Assembly (NCBI RefSeq): GCF_905163445.1 | Contig: NC_053200.1 | Location: 10,850,001 to 10,914,000, forward strand | Length of the DNA: 64,000 nucleotides | Source: Pararge aegeria | Taxonomy: Eukaryota; Arthropoda; Insecta; Lepidoptera; Nymphalidae | Reading direction: 5' to 3' | Shown here: piece by piece, positions 22,430 to 34,061 of the stretch | Position numbering within the stretch: position 1 is the stretch's first letter | Layout of the letters: each line of letters begins with the position of its first letter | Translations under genes and position numbers: made by a program | Notes under the pieces: model-generated | The model's input: only the letters and a program-made list of their open reading frames with translations | Told to the model about the DNA's origin: nothing | Databases searched by the model: none

Positions 22430-22610
22430 AGTACCTTCGGACCCCAACGTCTACCAATCCTTTGAGCTATGAGCCCCGATCATTGCCTGCCAGTTCCGCA
22501 ACTTGTTGAACTATATTATGACGCTAATTCCGGTTCTTCAACAAATCTCTTCATTTTCCTGATTCAAAGATCACGCAGAAATTCAACATCCAACCCACAT
22601 AAAGCTAGTT
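22430..22610 (-). mobile_element. Degraded LINE fragment (possibly RTE)
   Basis: CTCTTCATTTTCCTGATTCA and GATCACGCAGAAATTC resemble the antisense of an RTE coding region common in Lepidoptera. It is too decayed for a firm call. Confidence 0.25.
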
Positions 22611-23040
22611 CTGAAATATTTCAGCTTGGATTACGTCTTGTACATACATATGATTTGATATTACAAGGTGTTTATATAAACTTCATGTTTTTCTATATCT
22701 CTGTTATATTTTTGCAGACCGAATGTTTTGACCCTTTTAAATAGACAAGATCCAATTTTGGTGTTTGTTACAATCGTATGTTATTACTAAGCTGCGCCGG
22801 GCCGTATTTGTTGGATTTTCACACTGTGTTCGAAATTTGAATTCGCCGAAAATTAAGGCAGATAACATCAACAAACTATCCATGCAGCACTGAAACGTAT
22901 GCGTTTGCGGATTCACATTCGAATCTCTGGCTATCGCAGAGTTTGCATCCCGCCTGTCTGCAATTTTGATACGAATATGTATGTAAAGAGAGAAAACAAA
23001 CGTATAAATCCTTCGTGTCTGCACAATGCTCTCTCCACTA

Positions 23041-23211
23041 TCTTTAAATAAATAAAACTTCGTATCTGTGTACTGTGTATGTCACTGAACTATTCCTGAG
23101 CTACTGGAAAATCTTATCAATATTTTTTGGGCTTAAGTCCACCTACTTAAACGTTGGTTTAGAATTTAGATACACAATTGAAAGGTGGCACACATTTACT
23201 GGGGCTGCTAG
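23041..23211 (+). mobile_element. Mini Helitron-like element (171 bp)
   Basis: It starts TCTTTAAATAAATAAAACTT after A, contains TGTGTATGTCACTGAACTAT as in 52622-52778, and ends CTGGGGCTGCTAG before T. Confidence 0.6.
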
Positions 23212-23507
23212 TTTGTTACAAAGACACTCTAAAATTTTTTGAATTTGGAACTTTGGATACATTGCGCGTCAGCTGTCAAGTAACTAGTGCTACGCTTATT
23301 AAAAGATATGCAAGCTCGCAATCTATGCTCGCAATCGCTGAGTCGTTTTTAGTATCAAAACACTGCAACGACATAGCAAATAGATCTAATGCTACTCGCT
23401 TTACATTCTCAAATACTGTAATGCTGTTATTTTTATTTTCTCAAGAGTCTTTGGCGTAGAAATGTGGCAGAGCTTGGTCTTTAAAACAAGGTTTATAAAT
23501 TATATTT

Positions 23508-23795
23508 CTCGGGTCTCCTCCCACAGTGAGAAGGGGTTAAGACCATAGTCCACAACGCTGGCCCAGTGCGGATTGGTAAACTCCGCATACCTTTCAGAAA
23601 ATTATGTAGAACTCACAGGCATGCAGATTTCCTCACGATGTTTTCCTTCACCGTCGAAGCAAGTAATATTTTTAATTCCTTAAAACGCAAATAACTTAGA
23701 AAAGTTTGAGATGCGTGCTGGGATTCGATTTGGCCCCCCGAGAGTGAAGTCGAGCTCCACTGCGCTATCACTATTTATACACTAGAGAGGATTAA
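23508..23795 (-). mobile_element. SINE-B, near full length
   Basis: From antisense GTCTCCTCCCACAGTGAGAA through GCAGATTTCCTCACGATGTT to a decayed tRNA-like head (GATTCGATTTGGCCCCCCGA, then TGCGCTATCACT). Confidence 0.72.
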
Positions 23796-23799
23796 ATAG

Positions 23800-24490
23800 C
23801 TTTGACCCACCATGCTGTTGTAATGCTGGTGGGCGAGCTCTGACTTCAAGATATGCTAGAAGATGTACACTGCTAATTTCCTCAATCCGAGCTGATGATT
23901 TTTTTTACAGACAACTACAAAACCTATTTATTTGAATCGAACTTAAAACATCGTAATCCGTGGTCAGTAAAGACCAAAGGGTAATTGACCCATATTAATA
24001 AACAGACATCGAGCTAGAACATCGAGTAAAAACGGGTCCTCAAGTTCGGTCTTAAGATTCTTGATAACCAGTTTTTAGCTCCATGTCGGTATATGTATAA
24101 AAGGCTTTAGATTACCAGAGCAGAACCTCCCTCTTGGTATATGTCATAAGACTACATAGAATGACTAACAACATGACAACGACGTATCACCAAAAGCATA
24201 TAGAACATGGTTTCAAAGCCATACGTATACTTGTGGCTGCTTACCGAAGCGTACGAACCGTTACAGGGTCGTCAATCTTATACGTGACATTTCTAACGCT
24301 ACCCCTAACTCCTACCCCTAAACCGGTACATTCTTGGCTTAATGGCCATGACCAGGAAATTATGAGTATTCAAATCAGTAGTGTGATGGTTTGTCAGTAA
24401 TTTAAGCTTGTTTATTGATAAGTAATAGATATAAAATTGTTTCCTCATCATGAGCACCGTGCTTTTATCAATCTCCCTGGTGAAGTTGTA
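23800..24490. other. No gene seen
   Basis: Unique-looking sequence. The 88-codon frame at 24134 has no support. Confidence 0.4.
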
Positions 24491-24494
24491 TCGG

Positions 24495-24772
24495 TTCAGA
24501 TGTCCCGGGTTTGATTCCAAACAGGGAAATTTAAAATTTATAATTTCTCAATTTTCTCTGATCTGGTCTGGTGAAATGCTTCGGCTGCAGCTAGTACCAC
24601 GTGCCGTCAAACGGTTTATCAATCGTCCCGGTACAATGTCGCGTAGAAAACAATTAGAAAAATTGGTGAAATATAACTGCCTTACCCTTAACAGGTCAGC
24701 CCGATAATATCTGAGACTGCATCATCACTCACCGGGTGAGATTGGTCTGATCCAGAGCTAATTTGCAACGAA
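24495..24772 (+). mobile_element. SINE-C, decayed
   Basis: GGTTTGATTCCAAACAGGG head remnant, TAATTTCTCAATTTTCTCTG, CGTCCCGGTACAATGTCGCG and CATCACTCACCGGGTGAGAT. Confidence 0.65.
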
Positions 24773-25094
24773 AAAATATCTTCAGTCTATATAATAATGT
24801 CGTATGTAACTGCTGGGATTACGCATTTTTGTACAAAGAAAATGCCTGACGCATTCATGTCCATTGGAGATGGCCGGAGTGGTTATGTCGGGCTTGCTCC
24901 CACTCAATACTCAGCGTGTACCTCGACGAACGAGAAACGGGATGCCTTGCCTGTTCACCGCACTTTCGCCAAGGCTGGAAACAGGCTTCCTCTCCTTAGG
25001 AAACACTCCACGCTGCTCCATTGAAAGACTTGAACGAATATTATCACATTATAATAACAATGCATGTCTGAATTACTAGCACATACTATTAAAA

Positions 25095-25295
25095 CCATGT
25101 TGAGAGTTTTAGAATTTTTGAAGAATGTCTTGTAGTTCAGTGTGCCTCTTAGCATAGGCCTCCTCCAGCATTTTCCATTGAGGTCTGTCTCAAGCAATCC
25201 TTCTCCAGTGAAGTCCAGCCGTTAGTTTCAGATTATCTACACGTCTCACTTGTTCTGACGTCCTCTGCTGCAATTACCATGTCTAGGGTACGAGT
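25095..25295 (-). pseudogene. RTE-type LINE, C-terminal fragment
   Basis: The minus strand encodes DRPQWKMLEEAYAKRHTELQ, matching the DRxxWRxLEEAYV ending usual in RTE-like elements. There is one stop in the frame upstream. The copy is decayed. Confidence 0.55.
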
Positions 25296-25944
25296 CGGAG
25301 ACGGTACGACGGTTGTACTGCATTGGTTTTGTTCGTCCCATTCCTTATTATCATCTGGATCAACGGATAAACGTGCTTTTCGAGGCCAGGGAGTGACCAC
25401 CGCTAATTTCTTATATCTGGTCTCCATGATATACCTTCTCTATTTTCAGAAATTACTGTATTGTACCGGGATTCGAACGCAGGCCCTCGTGATTTGTAGT
25501 CAAATATGCTAAACATAAGACCGACGAAATAAATAGCTCTTTCTTTCTCGGATTATGGATGGTAAATTCATACAATGAATGACGTAATGCAGAACTCACT
25601 CGTCCAGTTTTTAGGAAAATGCAAACAAACCGAAGCAGAAAATCATATAACTTCTTATGCCAAATGCATATACTGACGGTATATGCGTTTGGTAAAAGGA
25701 TCTTTTCAAAATTACTGAATACGAAATAAGTCCATCATTTCTAAAATATACTTTACGTGTTCATCAATCGAGTTAGTTTACACGTTGACCTAATTCAGTA
25801 ACCTAAAAATGATCTAGTCGTAGTAACATTAAATTAGGCGTACCACATTTTATCGAATTTTGTGAGTTGAAACTTTTTTACCCTGATGGGAACGATTTCT
25901 GTACGATCGTTTGGGGTGATAGTAATGGGCAACGCATTCCGTTA

Positions 25945-26288
25945 GGGTCCGTTCACACAGACCGGCTCGGAGAGGAGAGCAGATTTTTATCACGTTGGAA
26001 ACAGTGTTTTGAGTGATTGTAGTAAAGTTTATTTTTGCATTTGCACCTTTTTTGTCATTAAAAATGCCTGAACGCGCTTCGTGTGAAGTAATAAAAGGAG
26101 CCGACCGGCTCCGCTTGCGTGCTCTTTCTCGCTCGCGCAGCCGCACCCGCTTTCAGATCTCTTCCAGCCGGTCGATGTGAAATAGTTGGCGGCTCCGCTC
26201 CGGCCAATTCCAAGCGTATACGACCCGGTCTGTGTGAAAAGAAAAAAGCAGGCCGATGCTCTCCGAGCCGGTCTGTGTGAACGGACCC
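25945..26288. mobile_element. PIF/Harbinger-like MITE with perfect 30-bp inverted ends
   Basis: GGGTCCGTTCACACAGACCG starts the left arm (25945-25974). The right arm (26259-26288) is its exact reverse complement over 30 bp. TTA flanks at 25942-25944 and 26289-26291 fit the 3-bp TWA duplication of this superfamily, and the GGG start also fits. The interior (344 bp in all) contains no transposase. Perfect ends suggest recent insertion. Confidence 0.82.
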
Positions 26289-26399
26289 TTAACGGTAGGG
26301 CAAAGCATTTAACTGTATTTAAAGTAATTCCATACGTAACTAATGGTAACAAGATTCAGATTCCGTTGTTTGGACCTCAAGGTATAAAAGGGGATTTCT

Positions 26400-26660
26400 T
26401 TTAGCGTCATTTAGGAGCATACTAGAGGATGAAACGCCGAGATGCGATGGCATGCGATAGGTCATCGCCCACGTCGGGAGGTATGTGATCTGACGCGCAA
26501 GCATCCGATGGCATGCTGAAGGATGCTAAGGCATGCGACAGTATGCGAAGGAGTCCGCTAACAAATGATCGCAGTTTGAGGCAAGCGTAGTTGGTAAAGG
26601 TGCCGTCGCCAAATCCCATGCCCTGCCCTCCTGTACGTTGGCCATCGATAAGCCGCATAG
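26400..26660. other. GCATGC/GATGC-rich low-complexity block
   Basis: GATGGCATGC occurs twice and ATGCGA or GCATGC recur through 26435-26560. No clear period. Confidence 0.45.
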
Positions 26661-26664
26661 CCGT

Positions 26665-27430
26665 ATAGCCGACGATGAACTATACGTAATTATTATTCGT
26701 ACGTAATATAATGAAAAAGCGTTATGGCCTCCCCATGCAAGTCATTCGTTCCGTTCGGTGTATGTATTGCGGATTGTAGGTAAGGATTTCTAGAAACAAA
26801 TTAAATTAATGTTTACATAATTTTAGTAGGTCTGATTAGAGTACAAAAACTTTGTTCTCCCATCGTAGATTTTTTTTTGTTTGGCGGTCCTATACCTACT
26901 CCATATTTGCGTCAAATTAGAACGCATTTTCAAATAGTTTATTTTTCTATCATCATAATCACGCTATTAATGTCCCATTATGGGCACAGACCCGTGGGTT
27001 TAACAGTTTAGATACACCCACGTTTAATTGGGTGCGGGCTATAAAACAGAAAAGTGGCTTATTTCTATCTAACCTATCATTAAATATAGTTTTCAGGAAC
27101 GTTGATTAAGTTACAATGTCTGGACATCTTCCGCCACCACGCCACGCAATATAGTATGAATTTAATTGCGTTATAAAGTTTGAATGCCGGCCCTTTTGAT
27201 CTCAAGCCCCGGGGTGTCGTAAAACTAGAAACGATTTGTTTCCAATCACCCAGCATATTGTGCCTTGAAGCCTTTACGTGCATAAAAGGTAACGCTCTGC
27301 CAATTCTACGAGGAAAATTGCTTGGCAATCATTGTCATAACGGTTTAGTGATAACTGCAACCGTTATTACTCTTTGTTATCGTTATTATATTAATATAAG
27401 TGTTATTTTGAAAGTAAAAAAAATACTAAT
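26665..27430. other. No gene seen
   Basis: AT-rich. The open frame of 118 codons at 27180 runs into the SINE-B and is not coding. Confidence 0.4.
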
Positions 27431-27436
27431 ATTAAC

Positions 27437-27728
27437 CGAAGCGGTGATAGCACATCGGGCAGAAGCTCCACTTCACTTTCGGGGGGACGTGTTCGAATCT
27501 CAGCATCCCATCGCACCTATAACTTTTCTAAGTTAAGTGCGTTTTAAGTCATTAAAATATCACATGCTTCAACGGTGAAGGAAAACATCCTGAGAAAACC
27601 TGCATGGCTTAGAGTTCTACATAATGTTCTCAAAGGTTTGTGGAGTCCTCCAATCCGAACTGGGCAAGCTACGGCCTTAATCCCTTCTCACTGTGGAAAA
27701 AGACCCGGTAATGGGTTTAAGAGGCAAT
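27437..27728 (+). mobile_element. SINE-B, near full length
   Basis: Head GAAGCGGTGATAGCACATCG, B-box TGTTCGAATCTC, then CAACGGTGAAGGAAAACATC, GAGTTCTACATAATGTTCTC and TCCCTTCTCACTGTGG. Confidence 0.75.
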
Positions 27729-28062
27729 TAGAAAATTGGAATATCATATTCGTCACCCAATTGAATACATTATTATCGAAGGAATTGGAAAGATATCAAT
27801 ATTGTAAAGAAATAAAGCCGGTTAGGTAAGCTCATTTCACCGCACGTGTCAAATTACTTCAACATTTTCCACTCGGTATTCAAGAAGAATTTGACATAGT
27901 TGTCAACTCACTGAATGCCTCTAATAGAGCATGTCTCCAAGCCCTTTGTTACCGAGCTTTTGTATCCAAATGCTACTCTATTTGCCCGTCGCAAATGACG
28001 TGTTTAGACGCAAAATGATTGATTACGCTACAAAAGGTCAAACTACCGATAGGTTTTATCGA

Positions 28063-28185
28063 TCTCCCTGGATGGCGCAGTGGTGAGCGCTGCGTCTTCT
28101 AAGTGCGAGGTCGCAGATTCGATCCCTGGCAGGAGCAATTTGGGAATTTATAAATCCAGATTTTCTTCTATTCTAATCAGGTTGG
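28063..28185 (+). mobile_element. SINE-C 5' half with intact tRNA-like head
   Basis: CCCTGGATGGCGCAGTGGTG, CGCAGATTCGATCCCTGGCA and AATTTGGGAATTTATAAATC. The 3' half is lost. Confidence 0.65.
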
Positions 28186-28312
28186 TGGGCTATAGCCTAT
28201 AAAATTCCGAATGAAATCACTATTTATTTTAATTTAAATAAAAATATGTAATTTAGATTAACTTATACATTCCACTTATACATAAATACAAACAACGCAC
28301 TTAAACTTTTAA

Positions 28313-28348
28313 ATACACACACACACACACGCACACAAACACACCTAC
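28313..28348. repeat. (AC)n microsatellite
   Basis: ACACACACACACACACGCAC with few interruptions. Confidence 0.85.
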
Positions 28349-28824
28349 GAGCACACAAATAAAAATTTGATATTTGATGTATTTATTATTACCATTACAA
28401 GAATTCGGTACAACGGAATTCGATCGAAAATGTTTAGGTATATTGGAAAAAGTACACTGAAGTGAATGTCCTTTGGACGTACGTCGACATCAATCTTGCG
28501 AGATTAGACTGGCGTTCCAATATGTTGAAGGCCTGGTGTTCGCGGGATTTCCAAGAATGTTTATGAATTTGATTGCTCGATAAAGCTTGAATGGCGGAGA
28601 ATCGGCCCGCGGGTATCATAAACTTGTAATCGATCCTCTTCCGATAGCTAATATTATTTTGCCTCAGCCAAGCCTCAACGTCAACGTCAAGAACAAAAGA
28701 AAAGACGTTTCTTGATAATTTAGCACGATAAAAAGATCCATTTTTGTTTGACCATTATTTTGATCCATTGTAGATTCGACATGAATCTTTTTGTATTAGA
28801 CTTAAGAAAATAAACTTAACTTAG

Positions 28825-29068
28825 AAACAATGATAGTCTAGTGGTTAAGTTATCGGCCTCCGTATCGGGGGTGCTGAGTTTAGTCCCCGGCATCTCTAAC
28901 TATTCAGAATTATGAGACTGACTTGAAAGCAATTAAATATAATTTTTATATTCTGTCCACCAATCCGCACTGGGCCAGCGTTGTGGACTACGGCCTTAAC
29001 CCCATCTCATTGTGGGAGGAGACCTGTAGTGGGCCAGTAATAGGTTGATATGATGATGATGATGATGA
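28825..29068 (+). mobile_element. SINE-B with internal deletion
   Basis: Head ACAATGATAGTCTAGTGGTT with GAGTTTAGTCCCCGGC, then a jump to CACCAATCCGCACTGGGCCA and a (GAT)n end. Confidence 0.7.
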
Positions 29069-29184
29069 AGGAAAATACAACGTCATTGGTCTAGTGTATA
29101 CCATGTTCAACAATAGATCTAGGGATCAATAATTGACTGGTATTGTTTTTTACAGCCCAGAATAAGGATATTAGCAGTGTCAAT

Positions 29185-29372
29185 CCCCGTGCCTCGGAGA
29201 GCACGTTAAGCTGTTGGTCCTGATTATTATCACTTACTTGTGATAATAGTTGTTAAAGCCTACCAACCCACATTGGAGCAGCGTGGTGGGTCTATGCTTT
29301 AAAACCGCCTCTACTATGAGAGACGATACCTGTGCCCTGCGGTGGGACGTTAATAAGCTGCGAATGATGATG
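29185..29372 (+). mobile_element. SINE-B relative with GAGAGCACGTTAAGC body
   Basis: TGCCTCGGAGAGCACGTTAA, CTACCAACCCACATTGGAGC and GTGCCCTGCGGTGGGACGTT, ending in GATGATGATGG. The same body is at 7540. Confidence 0.6.
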
Positions 29373-29374
29373 AT

Positions 29375-29480
29375 GGAGTGAGACCTTTATCAATCTGCAC
29401 GTGGTTAGTATTGTGGACACTTCTCATTCTGAGAGGAGAGGAGGTGACATGTACTGAACCAGTGCTGGGTCCATGGGCGT
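29375..29480 (+). mobile_element. SINE-B 3' fragment
   Basis: A decayed TCAATCTGCACGTGGTTAGT and CTTCTCATTCTGAGAGGAGA follow directly on the previous copy. Confidence 0.4.
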
Positions 29481-29484
29481 ACCC

Positions 29485-30070
29485 AGCTTCTGGCCTATGG
29501 CAATGGAGATTTTTTTGTAGATCAAATCGATCGCGGCTGTTTTGTGAAATATTTTTACAGGCCCCTCTATAATTGATACTTCTTGTCTGTCTGTATCTTG
29601 GCCGCCATACATTTAAGAGAGGTCATACATTTTCTGCGAGATTTCCAGGGTCCATCCATTTTAATATCTATTCGCGTGATTACCAAGTTTCTGTACGCTT
29701 ATTTTCTGTGGAATCGAAATAGGAGGCCTACGAGCAGCTTCTCTTCTAAATACTTAGCGAAATATCATAGTAGGTACAACTTCTTATATAGAGGCTTCTC
29801 TTTAAAAAATGCCTGAAATTAATTAATAATTACTAGTCGGCAGTGGTTAAAATTCAAGCGGAAAGTTTTAGTCAAACATTAATTATTTATTTATTTGCTG
29901 GGAACATTTTAAAATTATTTGAATCTCATCTCATCTCATCAAACAACAGTTAAACCGCAGACGTGGTTACATTGGCAATAAAAATAAAAACAATGAATGA
30001 TTTATTTAATTTAATTTACACAAGACTTTAACTTTTTGCAAAAGCTTCATGCAGAACAGCACTTAATGTA
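29485..30070. other. No gene seen
   Basis: AT-rich; short frames only. Confidence 0.4.
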
Positions 30071-30074
30071 TTTT

Positions 30075-30404
30075 TTTTAATGGGCTAGATGGAAGACAAG
30101 GTATTCGGCAAATAACTTTTTATCACGTGCGTAAATAGATTTTACACGTCAAAATTGGCACTTTTAGAAAAATAATTATTAAAAGCTTTAAAATTTTTGT
30201 TTTTTCTTTGTTTTAATTTAATTTTGTCGTATTAATTTCACTTAGTACTTCATTTCTGAGCAATTGTGGTTAATGTCATACTTTATGTATAAGTTGTTGA
30301 AACTTCATTGCTTTATGTGACATAAAAATTACTTTTATGTGTTCAAGTACTGTTTGTTTCCCTTGAACAGCTAATAAATAAATAAATAAATAAATAAATA
30401 AATG
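30075..30404 (+). mobile_element. LINE family 4, 3' end
   Basis: GGGCTAGATGGAAGACAAGG and CGGCAAATAACTTTTTATC match 49027-49075. The 3' UTR (GTTGAAACTTCATTG, CTGTTTGTTTCCCTTGAA) and the (AAAT)n tail follow. The ORF part is very short, so the copy is strongly 5' truncated. Confidence 0.7.
30370..30404. repeat. (AAAT)n run, LINE tail
   Basis: Eight AAAT units ending the LINE family 4 copy at 30075. Confidence 0.8.
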
Positions 30405-30849
30405 AGTAGCAAGGAAACGACCAAATGGGTGAACATCAACAGCACTAGATGAACCGCGAATGTGTTGCCGGCTTTAAGAAACTTGTGTATCCACCCCTTA
30501 AATAATCCTATACTGTGCTAAAGTGAAATTAAAAGACGTAGCGCTGTTTAAAATCTCATATAATTGCGATTTTATCAAATCATTTTGCCAACAGAGAAAA
30601 GCAAACACGGTCTCGTAAAATGCCAATAACCGGGACGCTTCTTGTAACGAATGGACAGCTCCCGGCAAATTGACTGCAGTGTGTGCTATAATTAATGGTT
30701 TCTAAATATGTTGTCCGGAATTAAAGTTACTATCAATTTGGCACAGAGTTAATAACATACCGAATCCTCATTCAGCTATTATTGTATGCAGTGCAGTGTA
30801 AAAAAAATTAAGACGCATCGCGCACATCTCACACCCGCTGTGTATGTTT

Positions 30850-30900
30850 ATTTAATAAATAAATTAATAAATATACTACGAAAATACACACATCGCCATT
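30850..30900 (-). mobile_element. SINE-A, 3' tail fragment
   Basis: Only AAATATACTACGAAAATACA and CACATCGCCAT with the (AAAT)n tail remain, as the reverse complement of the family end. Confidence 0.6.
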
Positions 30901-31221
30901 TATGTCATATTTGCAAACAAACCTTTTCTCAAGTTCCCATTTTATGGTAAACATTAGAGTTAAAATAATTAACTGCTAAATGATATGAAGTGACCTAACC
31001 GTTTGTTCGAGAAACAACTCTAAAGTGGAGTGGTTTTTGATGATTATTATTAGTAGTGTACACGGTTTCTGTATGTTCTTAATTCTTTGCAACTTGGTTG
31101 TGTTTTATTAACAAGTATTTGTATTGGATAGACGCGTTTCTTTGCGGTATGCCATGTTGTACAATGATAATAAAGTTGATTAGGTATATACAAAATGTGT
31201 ACCTACATAGCAGTGAGTAAC

Positions 31222-31395
31222 GATGGCGATAACTACAATCGTAAACTTACAAATAAAGCTACGAGGGTTCCAAACGCACCCTAGTCTAAGAAGAAGCCTA
31301 CAACAAACTTAGCCGGGTGTTCTTTTTGTTATCACCATCTCACAATGTCATTTTAAAATATTTAAGTTTGGCTAAACCAACGGTTCGATATTGAC
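31222..31395 (-). mobile_element. LINE family 1, 3' UTR fragment
   Basis: The minus strand carries the CTCGTAGCTTTATTTGTAAG and GAGATGGTGATAACAAAAAG segments of the family. Both ends are truncated. Confidence 0.55.
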
Positions 31396-31527
31396 AAAAT
31401 TTCTCACAAAGATAGTTTGTTTTGTTTTGATAAAAATATGTCATACAAGCACATTGTCCTTTACGAGATTTACGTAAGCTAATTTTGCCACATACCTAAT
31501 AAAAAAAAATGGTCCGCTAAAAAATAA

Positions 31528-31672
31528 TACCTACTCCGCGAAAAGCAGGAGAATCTTTACAGTGTAATTTATAATTTCTTCAATCTTTATTCTCCACACC
31601 AAACAGATCTTTCCGCTCCGACACCGGAGCATCCTCAGGAGATAGTGACTTTACAATGAACAATTGTATAGA
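31528..31672. repeat. Repeat G, copy 2
   Basis: CTACTCCGCGAAAAGCAGGA, CACACCAAACAGATCTTTCC and GAGCATCCTCAGGAGATAGT. Confidence 0.7.
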
Positions 31673-31904
31673 GTTATTCATGTTAATTTAACTGAATTAT
31701 GTTAATTTAATTTCTCATTAAGTAAAACGGTTTCTTTTGAGAATAAATATCTTTAAACCACATCAAACAACAACAATGTTCATTGTACCGAATCGACAGC
31801 TCCAAATGTATGCTTATAAATGTATTTACTGTTGAGAATTTAAACAGACGTTCAGCTTTATCTCCGGATCAACGTTTTTACAAACAATGCTATGAAACTA
31901 CAGG

Positions 31905-32248
31905 ATCAACAGTGGTGACTGCACTCGTAAGAAAAGGTTTGATCCCGGCAGGTGAAATTCTGTAATTTCTAAATTCTGAATTTTCTCTGGTGGACCGACT
32001 TCGGCCGTGGCTAGTTACCAACCTACTGACAGACGCTTGCTGCCAAGCTTAAGTTCTTCTCTAATATGTTTCTTCAACCAAAGGCTGTCTGGAGGAGATC
32101 GCTTCAAGCGATAAGACCGCCTTTGTGCATATGTATAGTTTTTATTTTTTTATTAACCTGATTTTATATTTGTATGTGCAATAAAGACTTTTTTTTCTTC
32201 TTCTTCTTCTTAAGCTTTCCGATACGATGTCGCATAGAAATCAACGAG
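31905..32248 (+). mobile_element. SINE-C interrupted by LINE family 5
   Basis: GTTTGATCCCGGCAGGTGAA to GCTTGCTGCCAAGCTT on the left and CTTTCCGATACGATGTCGCA on the right are one SINE-C split by the LINE at 32054-32208. Confidence 0.65.
32054..32208 (+). mobile_element. LINE family 5, 3' UTR, inserted into a SINE-C copy
   Basis: CAAAGGCTGTCTGGAGGAGA, CGCTTCAAGCGATAAGACCG and GTGCAATAAAGAC are a common lepidopteran LINE tail as I recall it, and the piece ends in (TTC)n. CTTAAG flanks it at 32048-32053 and 32209-32214, a likely target-site duplication. Confidence 0.65.
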
Positions 32249-32249
32249 A

Positions 32250-33310
32250 TCGTACCGTAAAGCTTAATAGGCATAATGACAGTAAGAATGAATCGCTAAA
32301 ATATTTTTTTTTTTTTTTAATTCTTTATTTATTCGGGACTTTTCTTAACAATAAGAATGTCAGCCCCATCGTTCCCTTAACAAAAATTTATACTTCCTTT
32401 CTCTTATCTTAACTTAAAATCTAATAGAATTCTGGCTACCTCTGAATAAGGTGCCGCCAGGATACTTTGCCAAATCCCCACATCATGAAGATTTATTTTA
32501 AATTTACATATTAATTGGTCCCTCATTGGCATATTCCGAACACACTCCCCCAACAAGCTAAAATATTGAATTGATAAGATAAATGTATAAAAAAAACTTA
32601 TTTTTATTTATTTTCGAAGTGAGATTAATATTTATTTTCAATAAATAAAACTGCAAAATATAGCGATCCGCCATGACAGCTGAAACGCCGAATTCAAAAT
32701 TAGACCTACTTCTATATAAACATAATTTTGTAGTGCTTGAACTTCTAAAATCTCTGGGTATATCCAGTATTTTGTGATTTTAAACCATCAGTAACTAAGT
32801 ATTTTGTTATCAATACCAATATCAATAATGTTTAGCTAGGCGACAATGACTTACTCACTAAAACTCTAATTTACTCATTACGCCACGAGTACGGACATGA
32901 CACTCAGCGAGCGTTTTCGCGGGAAACAATGTTTATTTATTTATTTGTTTGTAATCAACAGCGTTACAATAAAAATATATTTATAAATAGTTTCACTTAA
33001 ATCTAAGGCAACAGAGATTACATAAATATAAGATTTACGGTCGGTTTACGAAGAAATAGGTACGGTCTCGGATTTAACATAAAAATAATCAGGTGTTTTG
33101 AATAAATAAATATGTAAAAGAGCAAATAATATAAAACTGTGAACAAGACGTAAAGAAATAAACAAAACAATTAAGACTAATCAGACAAAAATTTATTCGT
33201 CGTAGCATGTGAAAATGCACATATTTGTGTGTGCGTGCGTGTATGTGTGCGTGCCTGGGTGTGCCTCTGTTGTGTGTATACGTGCCTGTGTAAAATTAAA
33301 TTTTAATAAT
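32250..33310. other. No gene seen
   Basis: T-run at 32305, then AT-rich DNA up to the TG-rich run at 33218. Confidence 0.45.
33218..33292. repeat. TG-rich imperfect microsatellite
   Basis: GTGTGTGCGTGCGTGTATGT and further TG-rich units over about 75 bp. Confidence 0.75.
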
Positions 33311-33325
33311 TAAATTAATTAATTA

Positions 33326-33496
33326 CTAGCTAACCCGTGCAACTTCGTTGCACCAAATCGGTTATTACCGGAAAAAACAAATAAAATTACATTTTCTAAA
33401 AATGAATCCAAGCTAGATCGATTAGCTGCAAGCTGTATACTTAATTTCGTGAAAATCTTTGGAGCCGATTCCAATTATATATATATATATACAAGA
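33326..33496 (-). mobile_element. Mini Helitron-like element
   Basis: The minus strand ends ACGAAGTTGCACGGGTTAG and CTAG before T. Internally it has TTTGGAGCCGATTCC in antisense. The start lies in a (TA)n run and is approximate. Confidence 0.55.
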
Positions 33497-33639
33497 AATG
33501 CTCGTTTAAAGATATAAGATTTGAATTTGCAATTTTTATAAAAAAAACCTTTAATTTCTGCAAAAATAAAATATTTTTTGGTAGTAGATACTTCGGTACA
33601 CCTGAGGGCAGTTTTAAAAAAAAAATTATCATGCCCCTT

Positions 33640-33720
33640 ACAGATTAGCCCGCTACCATCTTAGTTTGCATTATCAATCAGCACCAGGTGAGGTTTCACT
33701 CATGTGCTAACTTTTAGCAA
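33640..33720 (+). mobile_element. SINE-C 3' fragment
   Basis: CCCCTTACAGATTAGCCCGC and CAGCACCAGGTGAGGTTTCA match the family end. Confidence 0.5.
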
Positions 33721-33889
33721 AATGAAAAAACGAGGCAGAATTGAATCAAATGAATTAAGTATATTAAAAATCAATGGAACTCTACCACAATCCCAGCTTA
33801 GTGTGTTCGCCAGCGATAAAACTTTGTGCAATTAAAGCAACGTACAAGTCTTAAATGGTGGTAAATAAGCTTTTCATTTTCATTTGCTA

Positions 33890-33926
33890 TCTATACTAAT
33901 GTTATAATTACCAAAGTGTGTATGTT
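33890..33926 (+). mobile_element. Helitron-like 5' end fragment
   Basis: TCTATACTAATGTTATAATT is the usual start of these elements. The rest is missing beyond about 33926, where an (ATTT)n run follows. Confidence 0.45.
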
Positions 33927-34061
33927 TATTTATTTATTTATTGACTTACAGTTCACCAAATTTTCGCCCTAGTTTACATTCATTACACACAATTCAATAA
34001 CGGACCCATCCATGTACAAGAGAATCATATTAAAAAAAATATATTAAACTCAGTATGAAAA

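Noticed and set aside
25850..26352. Two 100-codon minus-strand frames rich in Arg and Ser
   Set aside because: They lie in the Harbinger-like MITE; the frames come from its GC-rich ends.
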